Shown here: positions 11,651-25,500 of the stretch, piece by piece
How the letters are laid out: every line of letters starts with the position of its first letter
How positions within the stretch are numbered: the stretch's first letter is position 1
NCBI GenBank assembly: GCA_009741485.1
Contig: CM019216.1
Span: 47,128,863-47,192,862, forward strand
Source of the DNA: Malurus cyaneus samueli
Taxonomy: Eukaryota; Chordata; Aves; Passeriformes; Maluridae
Direction of reading: 5' to 3'
Length of the DNA: 64,000 nucleotides
Notes under the pieces: model-generated
Told to the model about the DNA's origin: nothing
Databases searched by the model: none
What the model saw: the letters and a program-made list of their open reading frames with translations, nothing else
Translations under genes and position numbers: made by a program

Positions 11651-14600
11651 AAACACTGAGTTTTCAGCCTTGTTTTGTCCTCTGCTTCTGGCTCTGTCCC
11701 AGTCACCTCCTCCTGTCCTGCTGTCAGAGACCTCAAGCAATGCAGGATAACTCTGTTGTTCTCCACCAAGTGAACTTTAACATTATGAAAAGTGCACTGT
11801 TTTTGTGGTGTGGACAAACTCCCATTTTGACAAAACCCTTCCTTGTCTTGTTAAGGGAGTTGCTTAGTTTTAGGCAACTGTCCCAGCAAGAAAACATTTG
11901 TTTTCCTTTCATGCTGCCATATATTTTATTTAGGATGATCGTTTGTTGTCTTTTACATTGCTGCTCATCTGGAAGCTGTGTATTTGACTTTTCAAAATAG
12001 TGGCTTTCAAGAAAGCATAGCGGAAATTAGCAGGAAGGCAGAACAGAATTCCAACATTTAGTTGAGGTATTTTGGTATAGCAAAAATCAAGCTTTTTCTG
12101 TTTCAGCAAATGAAGAAATAATACTGTCTAGTGTTCCAGCCCCAAGCAAGTTCAAAGAACTTGTATTCAGGGTCCAAAATAAAGTGGAGAATTTCTGTGA
12201 GCGGGAGCAGGAAACGAGCCAAAGACAGTGGATACGTGTTCATTTAGGCAAAAAGACAGATGGAAAAAGAAAAAAAAATTAAACCACATACAGCAAAACC
12301 AGGTGTCATTGGCAAGGACTGAGGGACTTCTTGCATGAGAAAAGTGAAGACATGTTTCACACCCAGTCTGCACCTTGACTGATTCTGCACCAGGGTTCAA
12401 AACTTTGCTAGTCTGTCGCTGTGGCCTTGTAAATCTGCTTGAGGAAGAAGGTTATGACCAATGCAGAAGTTTGTTACTGATTTTTACTTGATTGCCTTAT
12501 TTATTTACTCCCATCTGAGCAGAACAACTTTGTTTTGTTAACTTGTTTTCACTATAAAAGAGTTGATTGTTCTTTTTTTTTTTTTTTTTTTTTCAGGAGA
12601 CAAACGTTTTAGTCTATTCCTAAATTTATTGGTGATGATGTTCAGAAGCAAGCATCAGTGGGTTGTGGCCTCTGAGAAGCCACCAGAGTCTGCTTCTTCC
12701 CAGACCTTCCTTCATGTCTCATGTACCCCATCTGTTCGGAAAGTATTCAGCAAAGTCAAGCAGGATTTCTTGCTTTGATTTAAATAGGGCTTTTATAGTT
12801 GTCCCAGAAGCAGTGACCCTAATTCATTTTTGTATGCAGAACTCTTTTTAGAAGACTAAACAGAATAAAGTTGAACTAGTTTATACTTTCCCTAATTACA
12901 TTGCTTGTTCCCTTCTCCTTCTCAGCTGATTTTGAGAAAAGCTCAGACAACTCATGCTTTTCTTCAGCAGCACAGTCAGAATTTATTCAGAAGGAGCAGA
13001 CAGAAAGACATAATCTAAAGTGTGCCTATGAGTAGTCTGAAGTAATGACTTAATAATAAATCTGAAATAATGTTAGGAAAAGTCCAGAATTTATTTTCTT
13101 TCCTAAAATTGAAGGGACTCTGAGGTCCAATTTCCAATGTGGATAATGACGTATAAAATTTCTAAAATTGTGTTAAAGTATAGAACAAGAACACTTCATT
13201 TTTTGGCCACTGTTGAAGTTATCAAACATTTTTTGCCTAAAAATGTTTCTTTGAATAGGAAACTTGCTAGATTGGCTTACAATAAGGAGAGCAAAGAGCC
13301 TCCCCCAGAAAACACAGGGTCTTGGATTGATAGAGAGGCCGAATTATAAGTTTGTCTATCAAAGGTCACTTCATTTCATCCAATTATGCCGCCTTGAGAA
13401 TTGGTCTTCACTCTTTTCTTAGCAGCTGCAGAATTCACTAACTTCAGTTTCAGTGATTAACTTGGATCATGCCTGAGAACTTCGCTCAAAAAGCAATGTG
13501 AGCAGGCTTTTCTGAATTTGGGTAAATCAGCTTTTTGGTAAGAGAAACAAAACAAGGGGTATTTTCTGGTGTGTGTGATGAAGTATGTGATGGGATCAGT
13601 TCAGGCCTTGCTATGTGATGATCCAGCTCTTGAACTTGGTGCACCTTTCCAGTGTCTGGGGATTGAAGTACAGTAGCAGACACACAATAAACACAAATAT
13701 TGGTGCCCTGAGTGTCCAACATAATTACATTAATAACTTCTACTCATTTTGAACATGTTTGTGGTCTCTTTATCTCTAGAACCGCATATGTGTCTAACAG
13801 CTTACACTGACGTCCTCTAGTATTTTCAGAATTCTAACTCCAGTATTCCTCACAAACTAGTGTATGTCATACACACACTTGAACTTCGGCAAAAGCTGGC
13901 AAGAGGCATAGGGTTTTTTTCCTGAGTACAGTTGTATTAAAAATGTCTAATAACTCCTTCCAGTGTATTGAATCAGTGTTTGAATTTGGTACATGCAAAT
14001 AATATAAACGATTGAAAACTAACTCTTCAACTTTCTTTTAATGCTGTTATTTTCTTTGTAGGTGTGGTAACTCCTCGTTGACAGGGATTAATTCTAATAA
14101 CCATTCCCCCAGGAAGATCAGAAAAATCAAACTATTAGTTGTGGTGAGCCAACATAGTGTGTAAAAAGAGAGGCAATTAAAGCTGCGCTGTCATCAGGTC
14201 AGCAGGTTTGTGCTGTGGTTTATCTCATTCACTTTCAGTTGCAAGAAACATGTAAATGTCCTAAAGTGTTTTGCAACTCTTGCTCCCAAGAGAACAGCAT
14301 CTTATTTGAGTCATTTTTAGCACTTTATCAGTATTTTGGTAATGTAATGTTGGCAGTACAAGAAAAATATTCTTTCAGAGAAATACTCAGCAATTCCTTC
14401 CAGCATAGTCAATGTTAGTAGTGTCAAGTCTTGCCTAAATAAACCTACGGTGTTTTGGTTTGATTTTGTTTTGATCTGGCTCATGGTTTAACTCTTTCTA
14501 AAAGCTCTGTGCTGCTGACAGTTTTTAGTTGGGAGCTAATTGGAGAAAAGGACAGGTAAGAATTCACAGCTTGTGGGGAGAAAACAGGCATAGTCATTAC

Positions 14601-17600
14601 AGTACTCAGCTGGAAATGTAGAAGTTATGAATGTTGGTCTGATTCCAAGGCCTCTTCTTGTATAAGAAATAGTCACTGCGTAAATTACAGAAGCAGGTTT
14701 CTCTAGGTAAAAAGAATAATATTTTTCCTTTGTATTTCAAGTGATGGCCTGAAAAATGCTAGTTCTGACCCCCAACTTTTGTGACACGTTTCTTTTTCCC
14801 CACAATGAAAGCATTGCCTTAGAGGTTAAAGTTTAAAGATTAGGGCAAAAACTTGGGTTGACATCAAAAGAGCAGAACTTCAGTTAAAATACTTCTTCAC
14901 AGTGTAAAGTGCTATTGCTCAACCTAATTTCTTCCCTGGGGATCAAAGCATTCACCTAGGAGACAGCAGCTCTAGGCAGTTTTTCCTCAAATCACAAGGT
15001 ATTCCTCTGGGCATGTTTTCCAAAGGAATGAATCCTGCCTGGTGATTTGAAGGAGTCATTGCAGAGGTGATGATTTCTTTATCAGCTGAAGTGAGCAGAG
15101 AGTAGATGCAGGCGCTGCCTGGCAACCCAAAGCAAGGCAAAATCTGTGATGGGTATGATCCCTAGGCACATTCTTCTCCCAGGTGCTCCCTGTTGGTTAG
15201 CTCCAGGTGACTCTCCTTTCATATATGAAATATTTAGGTTGAAGCCATTTTCTGAAGCAACTTGGGAGAGGATGATTTGGCATCTTGTTCTGCAGTTTGG
15301 CTGCTCTGTCTTTGCAGATCTGCTACCTCAAGCAAAGGTGTCATGGCACCTGTCATACATAGATGTGTTCTTGGCTGAGGAATGAAGAAAATCCACTCCC
15401 AGATGATCTGAAGAATTGTGGGGTGTGGAAGAAGGAAAAAGGCAAGATGAGTGCCAGGGACAGTAGTGGGCCTTCATCACAACTGTCCACAAAAAGTTTG
15501 ACTTTTCAAATGACTGCTTACACTGGGCTTAACTCCACCTTTATTCACTTTAGAGAAAAGTGTGGGTTTATCAGTTGTAGGATGACCCCAAACAGTTTCA
15601 TATCCAATAAAATTCTGAGAACTTTTCACCCCTAGTCATCTCAACTTAATGGCTATGGCAAGAACAGTCAGAGAAAAAAGGAATTGGATGACATATCTCC
15701 TCAAACATCAGTGTAGAGATGTCCATACCTAATAACACACTTTACAAATAACCTGAAATACCTTTATATGTGTCTCATAAACCTTAGAACATTCTGGATA
15801 CTGATCCAATAATATATTTCATGGTTTAATTTTGATTTCTTTAAAACTCCATACAAGATAGCTTGGTTGGTCTATAAAAATACTTAACTGAGCTTCTCAA
15901 ATTCAAGTTCAGAATACTTTGTTCATAGCAAATTAATAAATAGGACTTCTTAATGTAGAAAAATTCAGCAAGTAAGGGTCTCAATAATGTTATTTGAAAA
16001 ATAAATTTATTGAAATGAAAAAAAGATTAATAAATGATGACATGCCACCCCAAAAGGGGGGACTTTACACAATCCAAATATGTTGTTTGGGAGACTCTGA
16101 ATGCTCTCATTGCAGCAAGACCAACGAAGTTTATCTGAGTTTACAGCAAATAAATTAGTCTTGCAGATGTAATGGGGAAACTTTCATTAAAGTATCCTAT
16201 TTCATATTAGGACTCTCTTAGAAACCAAACTTTCAGCTTATAAATTTGGTAAGTGGCTTGGTGCCACATAAACTAATGATCTAAGTCACAGTTTTGGAAA
16301 CTGCAGTAGCTGTTCAGAAAAATCTATCCTTTAGCTGATAGAAACCCTGAAGAGCTGCAAAGATGTGTAATGTAGGTGCTTTTGTTCTTCAAAATAGGAT
16401 AGAGAGAATCCATCAACAAGCCTTTTGTATGTGCATGCTGTTTTCTTCCTCCCCTCAGCACTTAGGTACCTATAAAGCAGCTAAAATCAACACATAAAAT
16501 GTCAGGTCTGAAAGGGCATGTGTGAAAAGAAAGCATTTTGGGCTAAGGATGTGTTTCAAAGCACTGACTGTACTAATGATTTGTCCAGTAATGTATCAGC
16601 TGAAGTAAAAACATGGGGGTTGGTCTTTAGGTGAGCAACAGATTTGGAACAAGACAGCATTTTAACTTGAGATAGCATTCACAATTTGATGCTTCCCTGC
16701 TGATAGCAGACATGATTAACTGAAGGCAGGGGGAATGGAAGGGAAGACAACAGCTTGGGAAAGGGGCTAATGGAGCTGTTGCCATTGCATTACCCCAGCT
16801 GGGCTGTCTGTAAGCATCAGCATGGTAGCAACCACATACCTCCTTCTGCAACTGTAGAACAGGTTGTGTGACCCTGATAATATTTTCTGTCTCCCTGCAT
16901 TTACACTACTCTCTTCAGATCCTGGTTCTGAATTAGAAATCCGCGTTTGCTTTGCCTTTCCATCTATACTAAAATAAATTAAGCATATTCTGTAACCAGT
17001 GGCCAAGGACAGGTGCATCACTGAATTTTCTTCTGGATGGTGTTAATTGAGCAAAACCAATAAAATAGGCATCACCAACATGCACAAGAAGAAAACTCAT
17101 TTTACAGAGTGCTAAAGCTTCAGGTGAGATTGTGGTTTTCCTATAAATTTATGCTCTCTATTGTATTAGCTAGTGTGACGGAAATGTTGAGGTGGAAGCT
17201 GAAAAATGGCACAACTTATTTTGAAGTATTTTGAAACCCAGTAATCTCTCTGTGACGAACACATATCTGCTTCAAAATGCTGGCTTTTGTTAATAACTTT
17301 CTGGAGCAGCATTTTTATAGCTAGTACCTGTGAAAGAGGCAGGCGTTCTCTGAGCCCTTCACGAAGTTTGTACTGTGTGTCATGAAGTGATTTCATTATT
17401 TCTCAACATGAAAGTGCAGTTAAAAAAATGTACACCCAAAAGAGAATATGGGGTAGAAAAGGTCATACTTGCCAAGTGCTGAATTGTTGAATAGATTGGT
17501 ATGGACTTTAGTGTGGTTTCTTATTTTACCCAATTTAAAACATAAGTTGTTGGAAGGCTAAATTAATGTAGCCATTTAAACGAATTGTTTCCCTTTTTAC

Positions 17601-20600
17601 CTTCTTTTCCTGTCTAGGTTAAATATTTTAAATAGAGATCACACGGTACAGAAAAGGAGTATGTACATAGGCAAATTATTTTCTGTTTCTGCTAACTAAC
17701 TTATTTCCACTGCCATCCCCTGAAATGTCCCTTTTTCACTTTAGTAAATTAGTAATCAGCTGATGTGAAGTTTGTGGTAAGACCCCTATCTCATTCACCC
17801 TAGCAAAGGTACATCTAGAGAAACACAACTTATGCGAGATTGCTTTAGTTTTAGAGCAGCTGAATTTTACTCAGCTTGGATCCTCTGTTTTGGAAGAAAT
17901 CTGTTCAGTGGTAAATAAACCTCCACCTTCTCCCCAGCTCCCCTTGTGGGTGACTGGACTTTGAAATATGACAGGCAACCTTGACTTGGTACAGAACATA
18001 GAATAATTTCCTCAACCAAGAAGTTAATTTTTTTTTTGATTGTTTCTCTCTGTGTTTTTGCCTTGCTGATGTATGCAGCACACAAGATGTGTATGGCTCC
18101 AAATTGCTGCAGCTTTCCTGAGTTTTGCAAGCAGGGAGGCTTTTCCAGGGGCAATTTACTTCTCTGGTAGTTATGTGCTGGCAGGTTATTTTTGTGGAGA
18201 CAGTGGAAGCTGGAGCTGCTGGCACAGCTTGAGCAGTGGCTTTCTTCTTTAGCCCATGTCAGCCTCTTTTGAAGCCGTGCTGTGGGGCTGAAGGCATACC
18301 TGAATCATGAATATTAAGGCACATTTTGGGGGACAGAATTGGGTAGATTGTCAAGAAGCCATACAAAATTACTCTCTTTTTGTAGGCTGATCAGTTCTTC
18401 ATGGAAATCAACTGACAGCTAATACAAAATTAGGGTGTTTTTTTCCAGGTTGTTTTCTTGTCTGCTGTGAAACTCTCTGTGTTCAGATGCTGAAATACAA
18501 ACTCTGTTGTAGACATTTGCTGAAAACGTGTTGGCAAAGTATTATTTATCTTAGAACAGTGTGAAAGCAGTTTTTATGCCCAGTTGCGTGTTCTCTGCTT
18601 GGATAGCAGAGTGCCACAGAACAGCCACAGCTTGTTGCTCACACGGTGTCCAGGAAGCAGTTGCCACCTTTGGGGTGAACATAACAGCATTGCTTGTGCA
18701 GAGAGGTTTGTCTCCAGTTATGACAGGATGGAGAGTTCCTTTAAAGGCCTTGTTGTTAAAGACTTCATTTTGTACCAGAAACATCCTGAATTAAAAGGCT
18801 GAAGTCCAGAAATCTAACTGTAAGGCATGTGCTCCTCTATGTGAATTTGTAATCTGTTCATCTATTTTAGATGTATGCAAGTTTATCTTCCTTCTTGGCA
18901 ACAGTTCAGCTTTCCCTTGGTGTTTTGCTGTAGTCAGCTGAAAAGCCAAACGTTGAGATCACTTTCCGGTTGTTTCTGGGTGTCTCTGGTATTCATCAGC
19001 CTCTTTTTGCTGTCCTGTAAGTAGCTTTTTTCTTATGCTCTGTGTGTCCATATTGTGCTCTGTACCTCTTTTAAGCTGTTTTTAAAAGATTTTAACAGGG
19101 TTTCAGAAGTATCTACCATTCCTAAAGAACTTTAGTTAATGAGCTATGCTTGTTTTTTTACTGCCTTGAACAGACTAAGCAAACAGAGAAGTTCCCCTTT
19201 ATGTAAATATTCATAGCCTTGCCAATGTACACTGCTTGCAGGGTTTTATACACTGGGAGTCATCTTTGTCTTTCCAGGCTCTCCTTTCAAACTCTAGAGC
19301 AAGCTTCTTGTTTGGTATAATAAGTGTGATTAGATTAAAAGACAAAAAGGCTCCATATTGTATGTTAAAATTATTTTCTTTGGCTGGGACTACCAGCGTT
19401 TTAGGGAGTTCCCTGCTGAGAACTATAGAAATGAGTTCAGTTCCTCTGTGAGTGCATTTTCCTTCAGAGGGGAAGAGGGATTCATTGGGTGAAACCATTT
19501 ATGTGTCCCTTAAAACACAGATTGTCAGATCAGTCCTGCAGAGACATCTGTGTCAGAGCCAGGTTTCTGGAGCTGTTTGTGACCATGAGGATTCTGAGAT
19601 GGAGTACTGGACAGAAACAGATCTGAATTGAGCAAGAATAGCTGATTTTTCTTGCCCTTGGCCTTCACACAGTCATCACAATTGCGAGGGACCCTACAAC
19701 TGAGAGAGGAGTACTGAAGCTTCTCAGGCAGGAACAAATTTTACTTTTTTCCCTGTATCAGCATACATGAGCAGGGATTTTGTGGAGGGCTATCTGCAGG
19801 GATTTATTTTCTGTCAGTATTCTCCCTAATCTCCATTTCATTGAACAAATCTGTAGTGGTTAGACTGATGTTGTAAGGAGCAGAATGTGACCCGTGGTTT
19901 TAAAATGAGACTAACATACAGATCTCTTCAGTGAAAAGTCACGCCTGTTCATCTGCAATCAAGAAAATGCAGAATTATTTCTGCACTTTTTAAAAGAAAA
20001 ACATGTTTAAAATAAAACAAACCTTCTAACTGCTCATTTTGAAGTGTTTCTTTAGTACTCTTCAAGAACAAGAGGTCATCTGCAGAAAGAGACCCCAGAA
20101 ATCTCACCATCTGCAGTTTTCCACCCAGATTTATGCAAGGCTCTAGAGAGGAGGTGTAGGTGTATCATCTCCAGTGCTGAGTGGAGTTTAGAAAAAGAGA
20201 ATCCACCATCTCTAGGGATATGCGCTTTTTGAAAAAAACATGGCAAGAACTTTCTTATTTTTGACCTTTGGAATATACGGGTCTTAATGCAGAAGTAAAT
20301 CCCAGTACATGAAACAAGGATTAAAAATTTTGGGTACTACAACATCAGCATAGTCCCTCAATGATCTGCACTTGCCAGTCAGTATCACTTCCAGGCTTTC
20401 TTTTGAAATGTTCTACTCATACTTCCACAAAAAAGAACAAAACACTCCTGTGGAATTTTCATTTTCACTTAGGTCTGTGTGCTTCTGGGAAAGACACATC
20501 TTTGTAGAACATATCCTCTAAAATGCTCTTGCTGTTGCCTATCTGTTTTTTGCCTTTTCTCTCTTTCTGTGCGTAATAAGACAAAATGGAGGGAAAGTAA

Positions 20601-22240
20601 AAACAATGACTTCTAAGGAATTTAAATGGAAAATAAAAATTATAAGAAGACATTAATTTACAGAGGTTGTCATCCTGTAACATGATTATGCTGAAAAAAA
20701 ACAACAAAAAAAATGTTCAGAGCTCATAGACATTTTAGGAAGAGATCATTAGCTTAGCAGATGGGAAAAAGCTGTTCCTGAATTCACACATAATACTGGT
20801 AGGTAATGCTCTGACCAAACCCGTGGAGGCTGCAAAACCTTAGGAGAAGCTTACCAGGGGGGGTGTTATTTCCAGTTAAACATAAAATCTGAAGACTACA
20901 AAATGTTAGTGCTGAACAGTAATCTTTATACAATGGGAAATGGGCTCTTTTGGGCTCCTAGTTCCTCCCCAGCAGCGTGCCTTCAGAGAGGGATTGAAAT
21001 GGAAGATGTGAGTAACTCCAAATGGCAGGTGTATCTCCCCCACTGCAGGTTGCGTTGCTCATTCTTCTGTGTTGCTGTGAGGCGGTTCATCTGTGGAAGA
21101 GCAGGGATGGTGGAATCCTTTTGGTTTTGGCCTCCTGTAGGGCAGGGTGGGAGAGGCTGGGGAGGGGGACACTGGCACTTTCTGCGTAGAGAGAGCATGT
21201 CTGTGAGGGTGGGAGTTTGCTGCTGTAGGACAAAGAAAGAGGAGGGAAGGCACTTGGTGCCATGGGAGGGTAGGAAAAGGGGAGGCAGGGCCCGTGTTTT
21301 ATCTTTCAGGGTAAGAGAAGGAGAAGTTGAGGTGAAGGATGTCCCATCTCCTACACGACTTCTGTGGCTGTCAGGGTTTGTCCATCTTTGTCTCAGTGAT
21401 GGATGAGAGCACAAACAAACAAACTTGCTGTGATGAATCCAAGCAAGGTCTGGGTATTCCTTGCCTCCTAATCTTTTAGCAAATGTCCTGTATCACTGGA
21501 GCTGTGTACAGGCTCTTTCCAGAGCAAGGAAACCCAGTGAGGTTTGTGGGCTTCCAGGGATGAAACCAGCAAGTGAATATTTCAGAGGGATCAAAGAGCC
21601 TGGTGATTAAAGCAGTCGTCATATCCATAGCAACTCAAGCTGACTGTCCTCCTACCCTGTGCCAGTCCCTGAATACTGGGAAGCAACTCTTCAGGAGCAG
21701 TCAGAGGTCTCTCTCTTGCCTGCACCTAATAAAAGAATTTCATTAAAATTGATGTGATTCAGGAAAGATGTGGTTCCATCTCTGTGCTGTGAAAGTGCAG
21801 ATTCTCCTCTTTGTTTTCAAGATGAAAATCCTATCCAATTCTGCTCCAAAGGGAAACATCATTTCCTTAGACTGATCTTGCTTGTTGCCTTTGCTACTCC
21901 TTGTGGAAGAATGGCTCTACTCTAACATGTCAAAACAAAACCCACCATTCACTCAGAATATAGCAAACTAAAGGTTAAATTAAAAATTATATTAAAAATA
22001 TTAAGAGAAAGCAAGCTAACTGTTAAACTTTAAAATGCAAAAGATTCCATATGTGGAACTTCCACTTAATGTTGTTCATATGACAAATAAGAATAAGACT
22101 TGATTGCTTGTTTATATTTTGTTTTTCATTCTTCCACTTTCCTTAAGCGTCAATGTCCCATGCAGATTAAGAAAGTTAAATAAAAGTTCTGTGGATCATG
22201 GCATCCCATCTAAAATAGCTTAAGGGTCCAGCCATACTTA
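11651..22240. other. Non-coding DNA, one GC-richer island-like patch
   Basis: AT-rich, no recognised gene. A purine- and G-rich patch at 20940-21410 is open on both strands but lacks CpG density and family features. Confidence 0.55.
12573..12593. repeat. T21 homopolymer
   Basis: Twenty-one T followed directly by CAGGAG, which looks like a splice acceptor. A TATAAAAG string lies at 12553-12560. No exon can be demonstrated. Confidence 0.9.
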
Positions 22241-22580
22241 GAATCATAGAATCATAGAGTGGTTTGTGTTGGGAGAAATATTTAGAGACTATTTAGTCCA
22301 ACCCCCCCATCCATGGTAGGGACATCAGCAACAAGATCTCGTTGCTAGAGCCCCCTCCAACCTGATCTTGAACATTTTGAGTGATGGGGCATGAACCATC
22401 ACTCTGGGCAACCTGTGCCAGTGTTTTACCATCTTCTGTAAAAAAAGTTCTTCCTTATGCATATTCTAAATCGGCCCTCCTTCAGTTTAAAACCATCATC
22501 TCTTGTCCAGTCACAACAGGCCCTGCTAAAAAGTTTTTATTCTAGGCCTCCTTTTAGTACTGAAAATCTGCAAGTGCTTC
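22241..22580 (-). mobile_element. CR1 LINE fragment, 3' end, minus orientation
   Basis: Starts with GAATCATAGAATCATAGAGT, the reverse complement of the CR1 terminal repeat, then GGTTTGTGTTGGG, TCCAACCCCCC, a CCTGATCTTGAACA box, a GGGCAACCTGTGCCAGTG box and an AAGTTTTTATTCTAGGCC segment. The order is that of a reversed CR1 3' end. The element is 5' truncated, which is normal. Confidence 0.88.
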
Positions 22581-25500
22581 ATTCAAATAATTTATAAAAA
22601 GCACACTTTAATATTCTACTGTCATCTTTTTAATTATCCTGTGCTTACTGGTGGTTTTCACAGCCTCCTTATCATTTGGGATATAAATACACATTTTTTT
22701 TGGTTCCTATCTGAAGCACTTAATCCAGGTGTTTCAATAGCAGGGCACGTTTACTGAAGGGTCATTTATCAAAATGGGAAGGGTTCTTTGAAAGCCATCT
22801 GCCTTAATTAGAGATAATTTTACTTGAATTAATTGAAAAGACATTAATTCAACTGTGTGGAAATTACTTTCCTGCCAGCCTCATACACGCCTTGGAAAGG
22901 TCTGTTTGGTTCTCGTTCTTGAAAAACACATAGGCTTTAATAATGGAAGGTAAGGAATTGCTTTTAGGGCTTAGATTGTTTGAGAGACAATATTTTTTCT
23001 TAACTGCCAAGTAAGCTCACTGAAACCGTGAAATAATTTCCTTAGTATATTTGACTAGAATTTTGATTGAAATATATCTTATTTCTTGCCAATCTAGTCT
23101 CTAATTGTGACGCCTTAGGATAGGAAGGCTGGTATAGTGTCCTAGGCTAAGGTCATCAGAGGGTTGTAGATATGATTCATACTTTCATAAAATAAAAATA
23201 TATTGAAAGGCTAGAGAAATTAAACCAAATTAATCCCATGTGTAATTCTACTGACTTGTTTAGACTTGTAAGTATATGAATTTTACCTATTAGGCCCATT
23301 CTCCTAGGAAAAAGAGATGCTTTGAAGCAGCATGAAAGTCAGGAGGGTTTATAAATTGCTGTAATCAATTGTATCCTTTCAGGAGAGATGCAGAGGAAAT
23401 AAATAGGGTCATCTAAAAGTAGGAAAGGCGAAGCAAGTCTAGTACTGCAGATAAACCCTTCACCTGAAGCATAAAATTATTCCAAAATAAGTTCTAAGGA
23501 AAAAGATTCTTAATGTGTATTGTGGATAATCATACAGCCTATTTGTTTCCTTCATTACTCCTCAAGAAATTGTGGGATTGTGGATTTTTGATTTATTTGA
23601 TTTCTTTCATCAGTGTATGATACTCAATGGAGCAGTGCTTAGCTGGCTCATTTTCAGAAAATCTAGGAACAACATGCTCCCAAATACTTATGCCCCTATA
23701 TTCCTTATTCTGTGGAAAAAGCTTTTCCCCTAGTTTCAGAACTTTCTGGCAGAGGATTAAATCCAGTTATTCTGATCATTTGTGCCTGTGGGTGTAAATA
23801 CCCTGCAGTCTCTGACCATGGTGCAGTCACACATTTTCTGGTGCACAGGTAACCAGGGACTGCATCATCAGGCGTCCAATCCCCTGGAGATAACTCTTAT
23901 CACCAAACGTGAGTGGGACAAATCTGACTCAGTGATTACTCTTGAATGTCAAAGCGTTCAGTCCTGATATTGTGTCCCGGCTGTGTTATCAAATATCAGT
24001 GGAAGCAACACAAGTCCTGCAATTAGATGGAGTTCATGGAAAACTGCAGGGTCAGACTGTAAACCTGTACCATCAGCACAAGTCTCAGTGAATAGTAATT
24101 GATTAAATTCTTTTTTCACTTGCAATTTAAAGTCTATTGTAAATATAATTGAGAAAATCTTGTGATTCAAGGTCATTATTTGACGTAAATTATGAGCCTA
24201 AAGGAAGACAGATTTCTCAAATCTCAGTCTATTTTCTTGGTGAGTCACTATGAAAGAGGGAAAATTTTCCTACCTGTAATTTCATTAAAATCAGTAAATA
24301 GGACTACTGCCAAGATTGAGCAGGTAATCTGTAGAGGATATGACCTGAGTGAAGTTGTATTAGAGCAAGCATGATGTATGCTGGACAGTGAAATGAAAAT
24401 GAAAAATTATTCATTTAATTTTGAAGAAATACTGTTTCTGAGGCAAAAATTTATGCTAAAGCATAAATAAAATATAAATGAAACATACAGAGCAAGGATC
24501 TGAGGGTCCAGATTTAAAATGCAATTGTCAAAGACAGTGCAGCAAAGTCATATAACTTCTTGAAATGTATCCATATGTCCTATTGATTTTTCATCTTTGT
24601 GAATGTTAAAGTCACTGACATGTCAAGGAGAGCAGCAGGAAACTTAAGTACCTCATTAAAGGGTGTTTCAGGGCACCAGGCTGACTTGCAGTTGGAGGTG
24701 AGCTCCATTTTCTCTGTATTAGACTTCACTTGCCAAATGGCTGTTTCCTGCCCAAGCTTGCTTTAAAAGTCACCAAATTAGTCTGAAAAGTTCACAGTTC
24801 CCTTCTCTCTTGGTTCATCTTCACCTAAGGGTAAACTGAACCAGAATAATTTTGCAGAACTTTCCAGCACCTGTAGTGGCCTAAGGACATGGTCAAGCCA
24901 AAGTATTTAGGCAAAGAAATTACCTTTTATTACTTAGAAAAATGTAATTAGAAAAACTTTTGGGCAGACTAGAAGAGATAGCTTTATAGAATTATCCTGA
25001 AATAGTTCACTTATATTAGCAAACACAAAGACTTTTTACTACCCTTGAACTGAGTTACTAAAATAATATTTTATTAATTAATTAAGCATGTATTGAATTG
25101 AGCATATAATATTTCCTTTTCACCATCCTATTCAGTGAAGAATGCCAAATAAAATATTTTGGATTGGATTTCCAGGGGTATTCTTGGATAAGCCAGAATA
25201 GTTCAGGAAGTCTAGATAATTTGTAGAGTACAAGATGCAACTGAAATGAGAAACATGAATAATTACGGGAGAAGTAGTCATGCAGAGCTTCATGGCAAAA
25301 GAAAAGAGCGCTGAGACCCAAGAACTGTGTTTGAGTGAAGTGTTGGGGTGATGTCTGCAAGATATCTGAGTAGCTCTCAGACTGATATTTGCTCTTTGTG
25401 AGAGGGTGGGACAAATGCTCACATCAACAATAAGCACTACTGAAATAGCTGAACTTGTGAACTGCCTTACCTGTCAGGCTGGTGCTTAAGGAAGGAAGCA

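Noticed and set aside
12553..12778. TATAAAAG box plus T21-CAG acceptor as a possible PKIB 5' exon
   Set aside because: Neither a transcription start nor a downstream donor can be supported; a homopolymer T run beside CAG is common by chance.
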